Assembly (NCBI GenBank): GCA_964472315.1
Contig: CAYYJS010000045.1
Coordinates: forward strand, 1 to 27,825
DNA from: CAYYJS01 sp964472315
Lineage (GTDB): Bacteria; Verrucomicrobiota; Kiritimatiellia; UBA8416
Length of the DNA stretch: 27,825 bases
Direction of reading: 5' to 3'
The position numbers and the translations under genes were made by a program. Position 1 is the stretch's first letter. Each line of letters starts with the position of its first letter. The notes below the pieces were generated by a model, which saw only the letters and a list, made by a program, of their open reading frames with translations, had not been told where the DNA came from and did no database searches. Below, piece by piece: positions 1 through 7,977 of this stretch.

Positions 1-28
1 CGACACCCGACACCCGACACCCGACACC
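1..28. repeat. Tandem heptamer repeat, 4 copies of CGACACC
   Basis: Four perfect tandem copies of CGACACC open the window and run into two more C residues. The array is cut by the window edge, so its true length is unknown. It lies upstream of hisG, outside any convincing gene. I recall similar GGTGTCG-type tandem arrays between genes in PVC-group genomes, but that is memory and not shown here. Confidence 0.8.
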
Positions 29-224
29 CCATGCACTTCCGTTTTCAGTAGACCGCGTTGCATCGACAGCGGAGATCCCCGCAGAAGTGGAATGCGCCCC
101 GGCCTGTATTTTCCTGTAAGGAATAGTGGACGAACGCACGGCTATTCGCTATGGTGCACGATCTTTTCCGTCTCGGACACACGATGGGGCGCTCGTCAGG
201 GGTCGCCTCGGGAAGAATAGGTGC
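29..224 (+). promoter_or_regulatory. Upstream region of hisG with short inverted repeats
   Basis: No gene is supported here. Two short inverted repeats are visible: TTCCT-GTA-AGGAA at 111-123, and GAATAG (121-126) pairing with CTATTC (142-147). They overlap, so only one could form at a time. This could be a leader or an operator, but neither stem is long and I see no his-leader peptide rich in histidine codons. A GTG at 126 opens the hisG frame earlier, but the 33 residues it would add do not look like HisG. Confidence 0.2.
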
Positions 225-1100
225 ATGATGAACAAGCTCGTTCTGGGGCTTCCGAAAGGCAGTCTGCAGGAAGCCACGTTTCTGATGATGCGCAAGGCCG
301 GCTACAAGGTGACCGCCGGTGCGCGCTCGTATATCCCCAGCGTCGATGACGAGGAGATCGAGGCCCGACTTATCCGCGCACAGGAAATCAGTCATTACGT
401 CGAACTTGGCGTGCTCGACGCGGGGATGACCGGCCACGACTGGATCGTCGAAAACGGCTCCGATGTCGTCGAGGTCGCCGAGCTCATCTACGCCAAGCAA
501 GGACTTCGCCCCGTACGCTGGGTGGTCGCCGTGCCGGAAAACTCGGACATCCGCCGTCCCGCCGATCTCGAAGGCAAACGCATTGCCACCGAGGCCGTCG
601 GACTGGCGCGCGGCTACCTTGCCAAGCACGGCATTCACGCCGAAGTCGAATTCTCCTGGGGCGCCACCGAAGTTAAGGCGCCGGAGTTGGTCGACGCCAT
701 CATCGAATTGACGGAGACCGGTTCATCGCTGCGCGCCAACAACCTGCGCATTCTCGACGTGGTTCTCGAATCGACGACACGCCTCATCGCCAACCGCAAC
801 GCATGGAATGATCCCTGGAAGCGCGAAAAAGTCGAGCGTCTGGCCATGCTGCTGACCGGGGCGCTCGCGGCCGAAGGCAAGGTGCTCATCAAGCTCAACG
901 CGCGCCAGGCCGAGGTGAAGACCATCACGGCTATTCTGCCATCCCTGCACGCACCGACCGTCAGCACGCTCAACGAGGCCGGCTGGGTGGCCGTGGAATC
1001 GGTGGTTGACGAATCCGTGGTTCGTGAGATTATACCGCAGCTTAAGAAGGCCGGAGCCGAAGGGATTATCGAGCTCCCTCTGAACAAGATCATTCCGTAA
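225..1100 (+). CDS. hisG: ATP phosphoribosyltransferase (HisG, long form)
   Basis: HisG catalyses the first step of histidine synthesis, joining ATP and PRPP to give phosphoribosyl-ATP in the cytosol. The protein opens with the family-typical LVLGLPKGSLQEAT block and contains DAGMTGHDWI and an acidic E-L-T-E-T-G-S-S-L-R segment that matches the PRPP-binding loop. At 291 residues it is the long form. The last 75 or so residues (from about LLTGALAAEGK) form the ACT-like regulatory HisG_C domain, so feedback by histidine is expected from the family. Two in-frame ATGs lie at 225 and 228, with GGAAG about 9 bases upstream; either could start it. No other his gene is in the window, so hisG stands apart from a his operon here. 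Confidence 0.95.
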   Translation: MMNKLVLGLPKGSLQEATFLMMRKAGYKVTAGARSYIPSVDDEEIEARLIRAQEISHYVELGVLDAGMTGHDWIVENGSDVVEVAELIYAKQGLRPVRWVVAVPENSDIRRPADLEGKRIATEAVGLARGYLAKHGIHAEVEFSWGATEVKAPELVDAIIELTETGSSLRANNLRILDVVLESTTRLIANRNAWNDPWKREKVERLAMLLTGALAAEGKVLIKLNARQAEVKTITAILPSLHAPTVSTLNEAGWVAVESVVDESVVREIIPQLKKAGAEGIIELPLNKIIP

Positions 1101-1163
1101 CGGTTTTCGGGCCGCACAGTGGACCCGAACGAGCAGGAACCCGAGCATCCAAGGAGGAACGAA

Positions 1164-1253
1164 GTGGGTTCGATTAAAAAGAAGCGCCGGAAGAAGATGA
1201 CGAAGCACAAATACAACAAGCGCATGAAGGCCGACCGGCACAAGAAGAAGTAG
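1164..1253 (+). CDS. 29-aa bS22/mS38-like (AURKAIP1/COX24 domain) basic protein
   Basis: A 29-codon gene starts with GTG at 1164, 6 bases after a perfect AAGGAGG (1151-1157). The peptide begins MGSIKKKRRKKM and is about 60 percent Lys, Arg and His. That opening closely matches the MGSV-I-KKRRKRM start of the AURKAIP1/COX24 domain proteins, which include mycobacterial small-subunit protein bS22 and mitochondrial mS38. The likely role is therefore a small-subunit ribosomal protein that binds rRNA. The strong ribosome site, exact stop and family-like motif make chance unlikely despite the size. It sits 63 bases after hisG and 17 bases before the TPR gene. Assignment to the family is from recalled motif similarity; function here is inferred. 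Confidence 0.8.
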   Translation: MGSIKKKRRKKMTKHKYNKRMKADRHKKK

Positions 1254-1270
1254 CGCTGGGGACGGTGCCC

Positions 1271-2737
1271 ATGCGAGCATGCTTATTTCCGGCATTATGC
1301 TCGCTCCTGGTGACAACGGGCTGCGTATCACCCACGGGGCGCTTTCAGAGTCGTGCGTCCGAAGACGACGCCCTCAGTCAACAGGACTACGCATTCGTCG
1401 AGGCCCTGGCCCATTTCGGCCAGGGCCTTCTTTACGAATTCGAGCGCGGCTCGGTTTCGGAGCAGGCGTTGTCGCATTACGAAGCCGCTCTGGTTCGTGA
1501 CCCGGACAACCATGCCCTGCGCACGCGTATCGCCGTCTGCGCGCTGCACCGCAAGGATGCGGCCCGCGCCATCGCGGTGCTCGCGGAGTCGGTACGCCGC
1601 GCACCACGCGATTTCCGGCGACGGGTCGACTTCGCCGCGGCCTTCCATGCCACGGGCGACGTTGACAATGCCCTGACCCACTACCGCAAGGCACTAAAGC
1701 TGGATCCGTCGAAGACCGCGGTGTACCTGGCCGCGGCCGGTATGCTGTTCAGCCGTCTGCGCGACGATGAGGCGTTGTCGATGCTCTCTGGCGGCTACGC
1801 GCGTGGCGACACGCCCAGCCTGGCACTCGTCTATTGTTACGAACAGGCGCGCCGTTTCATCGAACGTGGCGCCGTGGCGCGCGCCATTCCCTGCCTCGAA
1901 CGCCTGGCCGGGTGGGACACGGACCGTCGCGGCCGATTCCTGCACCTGCTCGGCGAACTGCATGCGGCGATCGGCGACGAAGCCGAGGCCATGCGTCACT
2001 TTCAGGCCGCCATCGATGCGGGCGACGCCCCGCCAGCCACGTATATCGGGCTGGCGCTCGCGGCCGGACCGACGGACCCCGCCCGCCGGCGTCGGGTACT
2101 GGATCAGGCCACCGCCCTCTTTCCGGACGATGCCACGCTTCACTTCACCATGGGATGCGTGCTCAGCGACGACGAGGACTACGCCGCGGCGATCGCCGCG
2201 TTCGAACGCGCGCGCCTGACCGTCGAGCGGTCGGGGCCGGCGTCGACCGTCGAACTCGACGAGAGTTTCTATCTGCAGTACGGCGCCGCATGCGAACGCG
2301 CCGGCGAGTTCAAGAAGGCGGAAGCCATCTTCGAGGAATGTATCGCCAACCATCCGCGCGGCCACCGTGCCCTGAACTACCTCGCCTACATGTGGGCCGA
2401 ACGCGGCGAGCGCCTCGATCGGGCGCTGGTCTACATCGACCGCGCGCTTGCCGAAGCCCCGGATAACGGCGCTTACGTGGATACGCGCGGATGGATCTAC
2501 TTCCGTCAGGGCGACTACGAAAAAGCGCTTGCCGAGATCCGGCGTGCGCACACGCTGATGGGCGACGATGCCGAGATTCTGGACCACCTTGGCGACGTGT
2601 TCCATGCGCTGAACAACCTGAAGGATGCCGCCGACTACTGGAGCCGGAGTTTCGCCGCCGATCCGGGGAATGCCTCCGTCGCCGACAAACTGCGGCGGAT
2701 CGGCGGCGACGGCGCGGTCCCGCCGGAAGACAAGTGA
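1271..2737 (+). CDS. TPR-repeat lipoprotein
   Basis: A 488-residue protein with an N-terminal hydrophobic signal ending in LVTTGC, giving a probable lipid-modified Cys at residue 18; the lipobox is imperfect (Thr at -3). The rest is a run of tetratricopeptide repeats, for example A-L-x-H-Y-x-A-A-L-x-x-D-P-D-N near the start, A-L-x-H-Y-R-K-A-L-K-L-D-P-S, and further copies up to the C-terminus (A-A-D-Y-W-x-R-S-F-A-A-D-P-G). TPR arrays are protein-binding scaffolds, so it probably assembles an envelope complex; the partner is unknown. I chose ATG 1271 because GGGGA (1258-1262) sits 8 bases upstream; a GTG at 1265 is in frame but too close. Its stop overlaps the next start by one base, which suggests coupling to the glycosyltransferase. 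Confidence 0.85.
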   Translation: MRACLFPALCSLLVTTGCVSPTGRFQSRASEDDALSQQDYAFVEALAHFGQGLLYEFERGSVSEQALSHYEAALVRDPDNHALRTRIAVCALHRKDAARAIAVLAESVRRAPRDFRRRVDFAAAFHATGDVDNALTHYRKALKLDPSKTAVYLAAAGMLFSRLRDDEALSMLSGGYARGDTPSLALVYCYEQARRFIERGAVARAIPCLERLAGWDTDRRGRFLHLLGELHAAIGDEAEAMRHFQAAIDAGDAPPATYIGLALAAGPTDPARRRRVLDQATALFPDDATLHFTMGCVLSDDEDYAAAIAAFERARLTVERSGPASTVELDESFYLQYGAACERAGEFKKAEAIFEECIANHPRGHRALNYLAYMWAERGERLDRALVYIDRALAEAPDNGAYVDTRGWIYFRQGDYEKALAEIRRAHTLMGDDAEILDHLGDVFHALNNLKDAADYWSRSFAADPGNASVADKLRRIGGDGAVPPEDK

Positions 2738-3822
2738 TGAGCGCGATTCACCAGTTTACGGCTGGCTTCACGTATGGCGACGCCATCAGCAACGAAGTAC
2801 TCGTCTTCCGCCGGATATTCCAATCCTGGGGTTTCGAATCGCGCATCTTCTCGGAACCGAACCATGTGATGCCGGAGTTGCGCGGCGAGGTCGGCGATGC
2901 CGCCGCCGGTGCCGCCGGGTTCGCCCCGGACGACGTCGTGCTCCTCCATCTCTCCATCGGTTCGCCGATCAACGACGTCTTCCTGCGGCTTCCCTGCCGC
3001 AAGGCCATCCTTTACCACAACGTCACACCCTCGGCCTATTTCCGTTTCATCAACCCGCGCACGGCCGCCTGCCTCGATCTCGGCCGCGCACAGGTGCGGG
3101 CGCTGGCACGCGCCGCGGAACTGAACATGGCGGTCAGTCGCTTCAACGCCTCCGAACTCGAGGCCGTCGGCTATACCGATGTGCGCGTCCTGCCTTTGGT
3201 TATTGATTTCGACGTCCTGCGGTCGCGCGTCGACCGCGCCACCGTCGCGTCGGTTTCCGACGGGCTGACCAATGTTCTTTTCGTCGGACGCTGCGTGCCC
3301 AATAAGCGCATCGACGATGTCCTCGCGGTTTTTGCGTGTTACCAACGCGCCGTCAACCCCGACTCGCGCCTGGTGCATGTCGGCGCCTGGCAGGGAACCG
3401 AGCGCTACCACTCGCTGCTCCAGGCCCAGGTGCGCGAGTCCGGCGTCCGCCATGTGCATTTCGCCGGCGCCGTGCCGCAACCTGTTCTCAACGGCTACTA
3501 TGCCGCCGCGCACGTCTTCCTCTGCATGAGCGAACATGAGGGTTTCTGCATCCCGCTCATCGAGAGCATGGCGCATGGCGTTCCCATTTTGGCCTACGAT
3601 GCCGGCGCCATCGCCGAAACCCTCGACGGCGCCGGCGTCCTGTTGCGGGAGAAGCGGTTCGATATGGCCGCCGAAATGCTGCACCGGCTGGCTTCCGACG
3701 GGCCGGTACGACAGGCCGTGCTGGCGGGGCAGTCCGCCCGTCTGGCACGCTACCGTCAGCGCGATCTGGCGCGCGAACTGCGCGATCGTTTCGCACCGCT
3801 GCTCGCAATGGAGAAACTGTGA
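2737..3822 (+). CDS. GT4-type glycosyltransferase
   Basis: A 361-residue GT-B fold glycosyltransferase of the group 1 (GT4) kind. The C-terminal half shows the expected elements: a strand-and-loop V-L-F-V-G-R-C-V-P-N-K-R-I-D-D-V, then H-F-A-G-A-V-P, then the EX7E motif with Glu268 and Glu276 in EGFCIPLIE, which binds the sugar nucleotide donor. The N-terminal half is the acceptor side and is less conserved. It would transfer a sugar from a nucleotide sugar to an envelope or polysaccharide acceptor in the cytosol; donor and acceptor cannot be told. The start ATG overlaps the TPR gene stop by one base, and its own stop overlaps tsaE by four (GTGA), so the three are probably translated in sequence. 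Confidence 0.88.
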   Translation: MSAIHQFTAGFTYGDAISNEVLVFRRIFQSWGFESRIFSEPNHVMPELRGEVGDAAAGAAGFAPDDVVLLHLSIGSPINDVFLRLPCRKAILYHNVTPSAYFRFINPRTAACLDLGRAQVRALARAAELNMAVSRFNASELEAVGYTDVRVLPLVIDFDVLRSRVDRATVASVSDGLTNVLFVGRCVPNKRIDDVLAVFACYQRAVNPDSRLVHVGAWQGTERYHSLLQAQVRESGVRHVHFAGAVPQPVLNGYYAAAHVFLCMSEHEGFCIPLIESMAHGVPILAYDAGAIAETLDGAGVLLREKRFDMAAEMLHRLASDGPVRQAVLAGQSARLARYRQRDLARELRDRFAPLLAMEKL

Positions 3823-4259
3823 ACCAGACCGTCTACATCAGCATGAGCCCCGAGGATACCCAGCGTCTCGCGGCGGAACTCGCCAACACCTTGCCCCCGC
3901 GCGCGACCATCGCGCTGCATGGCGACCTTGGCAGCGGCAAGACCTGCTTCGTCAAGGGCATTGCCAGGGCGCTCGAGATCCCGGCGCCGATCACCAGCCC
4001 GACGTTCACGATCGTCAACGAGTACCGCGGTCTGCGGCCGTTATATCACATGGACCTGTACCGCATCGGCCATCCGGACGAACTGGTCGGTCTGGCATTC
4101 GACGACTACATCGACGCCGTCGGGATCACGGTGATCGAATGGGCCGAGCGCGCCGGAGACTTGTTGCCCCGCGACGCGATTCACGTTACATTCACGATGC
4201 TCAGCGAGAATCATGCACGCGAGATTGCCGTGCGACGTCCCGATCCGGTCGCCGGGTGA
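3819..4259 (+). CDS. tsaE: tRNA t6A synthesis ATPase TsaE
   Basis: TsaE is the small P-loop ATPase that helps TsaB, TsaC/C2 and TsaD make N6-threonylcarbamoyladenosine at position 37 of ANN-decoding tRNAs. At 146 residues it has the normal family length. The Walker A motif GDLGSGKT is at residues 35-42. The family signatures P-I-T-S-P-T-F-T-I-V-N-E-Y and H-M-D-L-Y-R, and the later V-I-E-W-A-E-R, are all present. It starts with GTG inside the GTGA overlap with the glycosyltransferase stop. No tsaB, tsaC or tsaD lies nearby, as is common since the genes are often scattered. Essential in many bacteria. Confidence 0.95.
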   Translation: MNQTVYISMSPEDTQRLAAELANTLPPRATIALHGDLGSGKTCFVKGIARALEIPAPITSPTFTIVNEYRGLRPLYHMDLYRIGHPDELVGLAFDDYIDAVGITVIEWAERAGDLLPRDAIHVTFTMLSENHAREIAVRRPDPVAG

Positions 4260-4285
4260 CGAGCGCGCACGCAGGGAGATGCCCG

Positions 4286-5470
4286 ATGATCTATCGACGT
4301 TTTGGAGCGACCGAACTACCGATGCCGGTGCTGACTTGCGGCGGCATGCGGTATCAGCAGTCCTGGAAGGACATTCCGACCGGCGAGATCGACTCCGCGC
4401 GTCAGGCCGATCTCGAGGCCGCGGTCGATCAGGCCGTGGCCCTGGGCATCACCCACATCGAAACGGCCCGCGGCTACGGATCGAGCGAACGCCAACTCGG
4501 GCTCGTTCTGCCGCGGTTCGCCCGCGACCGATTGATCGTCCAGACCAAGCTCTCGCCCCAACCGACGCGGGACGACTTCATGCGCGCCTTCGAGGACTCC
4601 ATGGCGCGATTGCGGCTCGACTACCTCGACCTCTGCTCCATCCACGGCATCAACACCCCCGGCATCCTCGATCAGGTGCTGCGCGGAGGAACGCTCCAAG
4701 CCCTGCGCGAACTGCAGACCCAGGGCGTCGTGCGCCATGTCGGCTTCTCCACGCACGGACCGACGGAGGTCATCGTCAGCGCCATCGCGTGCGCGGAATT
4801 CGCCTATGTCAACCTGCACTGGTTCTACTTCAACCAGGCCAACTGGCCGGCCATTCTCGCGGCCCGCGCACGCGATATGGGCGTGTTCATCATCAGCCCC
4901 AACGATAAAGGCGGCAAACTTCAGGCGCCGCCGCCGAAACTGACGGATCTCTGCGCGCCGTTCACGCCAATGGGCTTCAACGACTTGTTCTGCCTTTCAC
5001 ACCCGGAGGTCCACACGATCAGTATCGGCGCCGCGCGCGCGTCGGACTTCGATGCGCACGCGGAGGCGCTCGCGTTTCTCGATCGGGCGCCGGGCATCAT
5101 CCAGCCCGTCATCCAACGCCTGGAAGACGAAGCGGAGCGCATCCTCGGCGCCGACTGGATGAAGCACTGGAACCGGGGCCTGCCCGCGACGGAGCAGGTG
5201 CCGGGAAACGTGCCGATCCGCGAGATGCTCCGTCTCCATCTCCTGGCCACCGTGTACGACATGGTGCCGTATGCGCGCGAGCGCTACAACCTGCACGGCA
5301 ACGCCGAACACTGGGTGCCCGGAGAGCAGATCGACAAGCTCGACTGGAGCAAGCTGCCCGCCGTGCTCGCGGGGCATCCGCTCGCCGACCGCATCCCCGC
5401 GGTCCTGCGCGACCTGCACAATTTCCTGAAGACCGAGGACAAGAAGCGCCTCAGCGAATCCGACACCTGA
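4286..5470 (+). CDS. Aldo/keto reductase without Fe-S cluster
   Basis: A 394-residue NAD(P)H-dependent oxidoreductase with an aldo/keto reductase barrel. The catalytic Tyr64 (ARGYG), Lys88 (QTKLSP) and His120 (SIHGIN) are present. The position normally held by Asp, five residues before the Tyr, is Glu59. The C-terminal 100 residues correspond to the region that in many relatives (COG1453) carries a Cys4 [4Fe-4S] motif, but no such cysteines occur here. Instead there is a Y-A-R-E-R-Y-N-L-H-G-N-A-E-H-W block, which I recall from a cluster-free subfamily in cyanobacteria and others. Substrate unknown. ATG 4286 is preceded at 8 bases by AGGGAG. It follows tsaE by 26 bases and meets the response regulator gene tail to tail. 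Confidence 0.85.
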   Translation: MIYRRFGATELPMPVLTCGGMRYQQSWKDIPTGEIDSARQADLEAAVDQAVALGITHIETARGYGSSERQLGLVLPRFARDRLIVQTKLSPQPTRDDFMRAFEDSMARLRLDYLDLCSIHGINTPGILDQVLRGGTLQALRELQTQGVVRHVGFSTHGPTEVIVSAIACAEFAYVNLHWFYFNQANWPAILAARARDMGVFIISPNDKGGKLQAPPPKLTDLCAPFTPMGFNDLFCLSHPEVHTISIGAARASDFDAHAEALAFLDRAPGIIQPVIQRLEDEAERILGADWMKHWNRGLPATEQVPGNVPIREMLRLHLLATVYDMVPYARERYNLHGNAEHWVPGEQIDKLDWSKLPAVLAGHPLADRIPAVLRDLHNFLKTEDKKRLSESDT

Positions 5471-5490
5471 CGGCGCGCGTCGGCGTCAGG
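5466..5490. terminator. Bidirectional hairpin between convergent genes
   Basis: CCTGACG (5466-5472) pairs perfectly with CGTCAGG (5484-5490) around an 11-base GC-rich loop. The stem contains the TGA of the aldo/keto reductase gene on the plus strand and the TGA of the response regulator on the minus strand. The position suits a two-way terminator, but there is no T-tract on either side, so it may only block RNA decay or read-through weakly. Confidence 0.45.
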
Positions 5491-6229
5491 ATGGACCCTG
5501 CGGATTCCCGCCGCCCGCCTGTTCCTTGTCGCCCGCGGCCAGCCAGCGCTCGGCGCGCTGTTGGAGATCGTTGGCGCTCTTGAGCCGCAGCTTGTACTTG
5601 ATGTTGGCGCGATGCGTCTCCACGGTCTTGGCGGAAATCGCCAGCTTCTCGCCGATCTCGACACGGGTTGCGCCCAGCCCCGAGAGCCGGAAGATCTCGA
5701 GCTCGCGTTCGCTCAACCGATCCAGCCCCTCGCCGGGGGCCACCGTTTCCGCTTCGCTCTCCGGTTCCAGAATCTGGGCCTCGATGGCGGGACTGAGGAA
5801 CCGTTTCCCGGCCAGCACCGTCCGCATCGCTTCCAGGATCGTGCGCGAGGCGACCTGCTTCATCACGTATCCCAGCGCACCGGCCCGGATCGCGCGCTCG
5901 GCATAGACGTTCTCGTCGTGCATGGAGAGCACCAGAATCGGAAGCTCCGGATAGCGCTCGCGCAGGGTTTTGGTCAAGTCGATCCCGTTCGAGCCTTCCA
6001 GGAAGATGTCGACCACCACCAGGTCCGGCAGCGCCACGGCCAGCGCGGCCAGCGTCTCGTCGGCGCCGCCGGCCTCTCCGCAAACGCACAGATCGGGCTG
6101 GCCATCCAGCATCTGCGCGAGCCCGTCGCGCACGATCGGATGGTCATCGACCAGGAAAATCCGTCGTTTCGCCACCGGTGCGGCTTCGTTCGCCGGTCCG
6201 GTATCGGTGGGTTCCGCATGCTCGGTCAT
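5486..6229 (-). CDS. NarL/LuxR-family response regulator
   Basis: A 247-residue two-component response regulator. The receiver domain starts about residue 22 (R-R-I-F-L-V-D-D-H-P) with the acidic pair Asp28-Asp29, phospho-acceptor Asp74 (VVVDIF) and a Lys in Y-V-M-K-Q. The C-terminal LuxR helix-turn-helix runs from L-S-E-R-E-L-E-I-F to H-R-A-N-I-K-Y-K-L (about 165-215). An unusual 20-residue Pro/Ala/Glu-rich tail precedes the receiver and a 15-residue Gly-rich tail ends it. The start overlaps the sensor kinase stop by four bases (ATGA), so the kinase is its partner. Targets are not visible, but the upstream glycan genes on the same strand are likely ones. Confidence 0.93.
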   Translation of the reverse strand: MTEHAEPTDTGPANEAAPVAKRRIFLVDDHPIVRDGLAQMLDGQPDLCVCGEAGGADETLAALAVALPDLVVVDIFLEGSNGIDLTKTLRERYPELPILVLSMHDENVYAERAIRAGALGYVMKQVASRTILEAMRTVLAGKRFLSPAIEAQILEPESEAETVAPGEGLDRLSERELEIFRLSGLGATRVEIGEKLAISAKTVETHRANIKYKLRLKSANDLQQRAERWLAAGDKEQAGGGNPQGPS

Positions 6230-7977
6230 ACCTTGTCCCTCTCCTCTTCCGTGTCCGACGTCGCCTCCTGAAACCAGCAGGTTACCGTCGTGCCCGCGCC
6301 CGGCGCGGATTCGATGGCGACGCGGCCCCCGACAAGCTCGCCCCGATAGCGCATGATCTTCATCCCGACACCACCCGATGCCGGAATCTCCCCAAACCCC
6401 TTGCCGTTGTCGCGGATGGTCAGGCACCCGCGCATGCCGTCGAATGCAAGACCGATGACGATCTCCGAAGCTCCGGCATGCTTGAGCGCATTGTTTGTCG
6501 CTTCCTGCGCGATATGGTACAGATTCGTCGCGAGGGTCTTATCCCTGACCGCCAGCGTGCCGGTACGCTCGAAGACGCACGCGACGGCGTGCCCGCCGCT
6601 CGTCGTCTCGGCCAGCTTCTCCAGCGCAAATTCGAGACCGTCGTCAAGAATCTCCATAGGCAACAGGCCGCGTACGATCAGCCGCGCCTGGGCGATGGCC
6701 TCCTCGACCACGCCCGAAACGCGCTCGGCCGCCTTGGCCTCATCCGGCAGTCTGCCGCGCAGACGATCGCCCAGCGCGCGCGTCAGAAACGTCACCCCGA
6801 CCAGTTTCTGACCGAGCGAATCGTGCAGATCGCGGCCGATACGGGCACGTTCGCGCGCGCTGATCGTGATGATTTCCCGCGCCAGTGCCGACCGTTCGGT
6901 GATTTCGCGATGCAAGGCTTCGTTGACATCGGCCAATTCCCGCGTACGTTCCCGAACCCGCTCTTCCAGCCGGTCGTGGGCATCCCGCAATTCGCGCGTC
7001 GCCGCACGCACCTGATGCTTGAGCGTCAAGGTCCACAACAGAAACAGCACCAGCGCCGCCGACACGCAGGCGCCAACCCACTTCACCCACAGGCGGAACT
7101 GCCGGTTCTCGTAGAACGGCTCATCGTGGAACACAACCCATTTCTGGTAGACGGCTTCGCGCTCCTCGCGCGTGATGCGGCGAATGGCCTTGTCCAGCAC
7201 CTCCCGCAGGATCGGCGCGTTGCGCCGCGTGGCCATGCTGAACTCGTACAGCGTGCCCATCGTCGCCGCGAGTCGCAGGTTCGTGAGCCCTTCCTTTTCG
7301 ATGTAGTAAGACGCCGACGGCAGGTCGATGATCATCAGGTCCAGTTCGCCCAGCGATGCCTTGATCAGCCCGAAGCGGTCGCTTTCCACCGGCACAACCG
7401 TATACCCCGGGAGGTTCTCGGCCACAAACTCGTCGATCCCGTACCCGTGCCCCACCCCCATACGCATGCTCGGCATACGCTCCGGCGTGAACGTCGACTT
7501 GAGCGCCGCACGCATGACGATGATCATGGGGATGCGGATATACGGCCGCGTAAATACCCAATCGGCGCGGTATTCCGGCGTTTCGAACAACGCCGAAAAG
7601 ATGTCGATCTCGCCGCGCTCGCGCGCCTTCATCATGTCCTCGTACGAGGTCACCGGAAGGCGCCGGAAGGTCACGCCCAGTTTCCGCTCGACCAGCGAGA
7701 CGTAGTCCATGATCAGACCCGCGTAGAGATCCTGTCCCTCGATCGCCGTGCCGCGCCACACCGGCGGAGCGACGGTCAGCGTGCCGGCGTGCGACTCCAC
7801 CCACCAGCGCTCCGTGGGCGTCAGGAAGTCGGTGTCCGTCTCGTCAGCCCGCGCGCATGCGGCAACGGCTACGCCCAACGCCGTCAGCAGGACGCCGCAC
7901 CGGCGCGCACCGGCGGCGGCGACACGCGCCGTCGCCCATGCCAGGGGCGACCGGGGAATCCGTGGACGCGTCGTCAC
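6226..7977 (-). CDS. Sensor histidine kinase with periplasmic SBP3 domain
   Basis: A 583-residue membrane kinase. Residues 1-47 form a signal or anchor. Residues about 50-285 resemble a bacterial extracellular solute-binding domain of family 3 (LTVAPP, D-I-F-S-A-L-F-x-T-P-E-Y, and a hinge-like second lobe), as in EvgS/BvgS-type sensors. One transmembrane helix lies near 296-320, followed by a charged coiled coil. The HisKA_3 dimerisation box ERARIGRDLHDSLGQ gives phospho-His385. The HATPase has an N-box H-I-A-Q-E-A-T-N-N-A near 490 and a G-box DNGKGFG near 522. It is therefore a NarX/DegS-like kinase that senses a small periplasmic solute. The GTG start is inside a GTGA overlap with the oxidoreductase gene, the only start that fits, and the stop overlaps the regulator. 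Confidence 0.92.
   Translation of the reverse strand: MTTRPRIPRSPLAWATARVAAAGARRCGVLLTALGVAVAACARADETDTDFLTPTERWWVESHAGTLTVAPPVWRGTAIEGQDLYAGLIMDYVSLVERKLGVTFRRLPVTSYEDMMKARERGEIDIFSALFETPEYRADWVFTRPYIRIPMIIVMRAALKSTFTPERMPSMRMGVGHGYGIDEFVAENLPGYTVVPVESDRFGLIKASLGELDLMIIDLPSASYYIEKEGLTNLRLAATMGTLYEFSMATRRNAPILREVLDKAIRRITREEREAVYQKWVVFHDEPFYENRQFRLWVKWVGACVSAALVLFLLWTLTLKHQVRAATRELRDAHDRLEERVRERTRELADVNEALHREITERSALAREIITISARERARIGRDLHDSLGQKLVGVTFLTRALGDRLRGRLPDEAKAAERVSGVVEEAIAQARLIVRGLLPMEILDDGLEFALEKLAETTSGGHAVACVFERTGTLAVRDKTLATNLYHIAQEATNNALKHAGASEIVIGLAFDGMRGCLTIRDNGKGFGEIPASGGVGMKIMRYRGELVGGRVAIESAPGAGTTVTCWFQEATSDTEEERDKV

Noticed and set aside
126..224. An earlier GTG start for hisG
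   Set aside because: The extra 33 residues have no HisG character. The ATGs at 225/228 match the normal N-terminus and have a GGAAG upstream.
1265..1270. GTG start two codons before the TPR gene's ATG
   Set aside because: The GGGGA site would be only two bases away. ATG 1271 has normal spacing.
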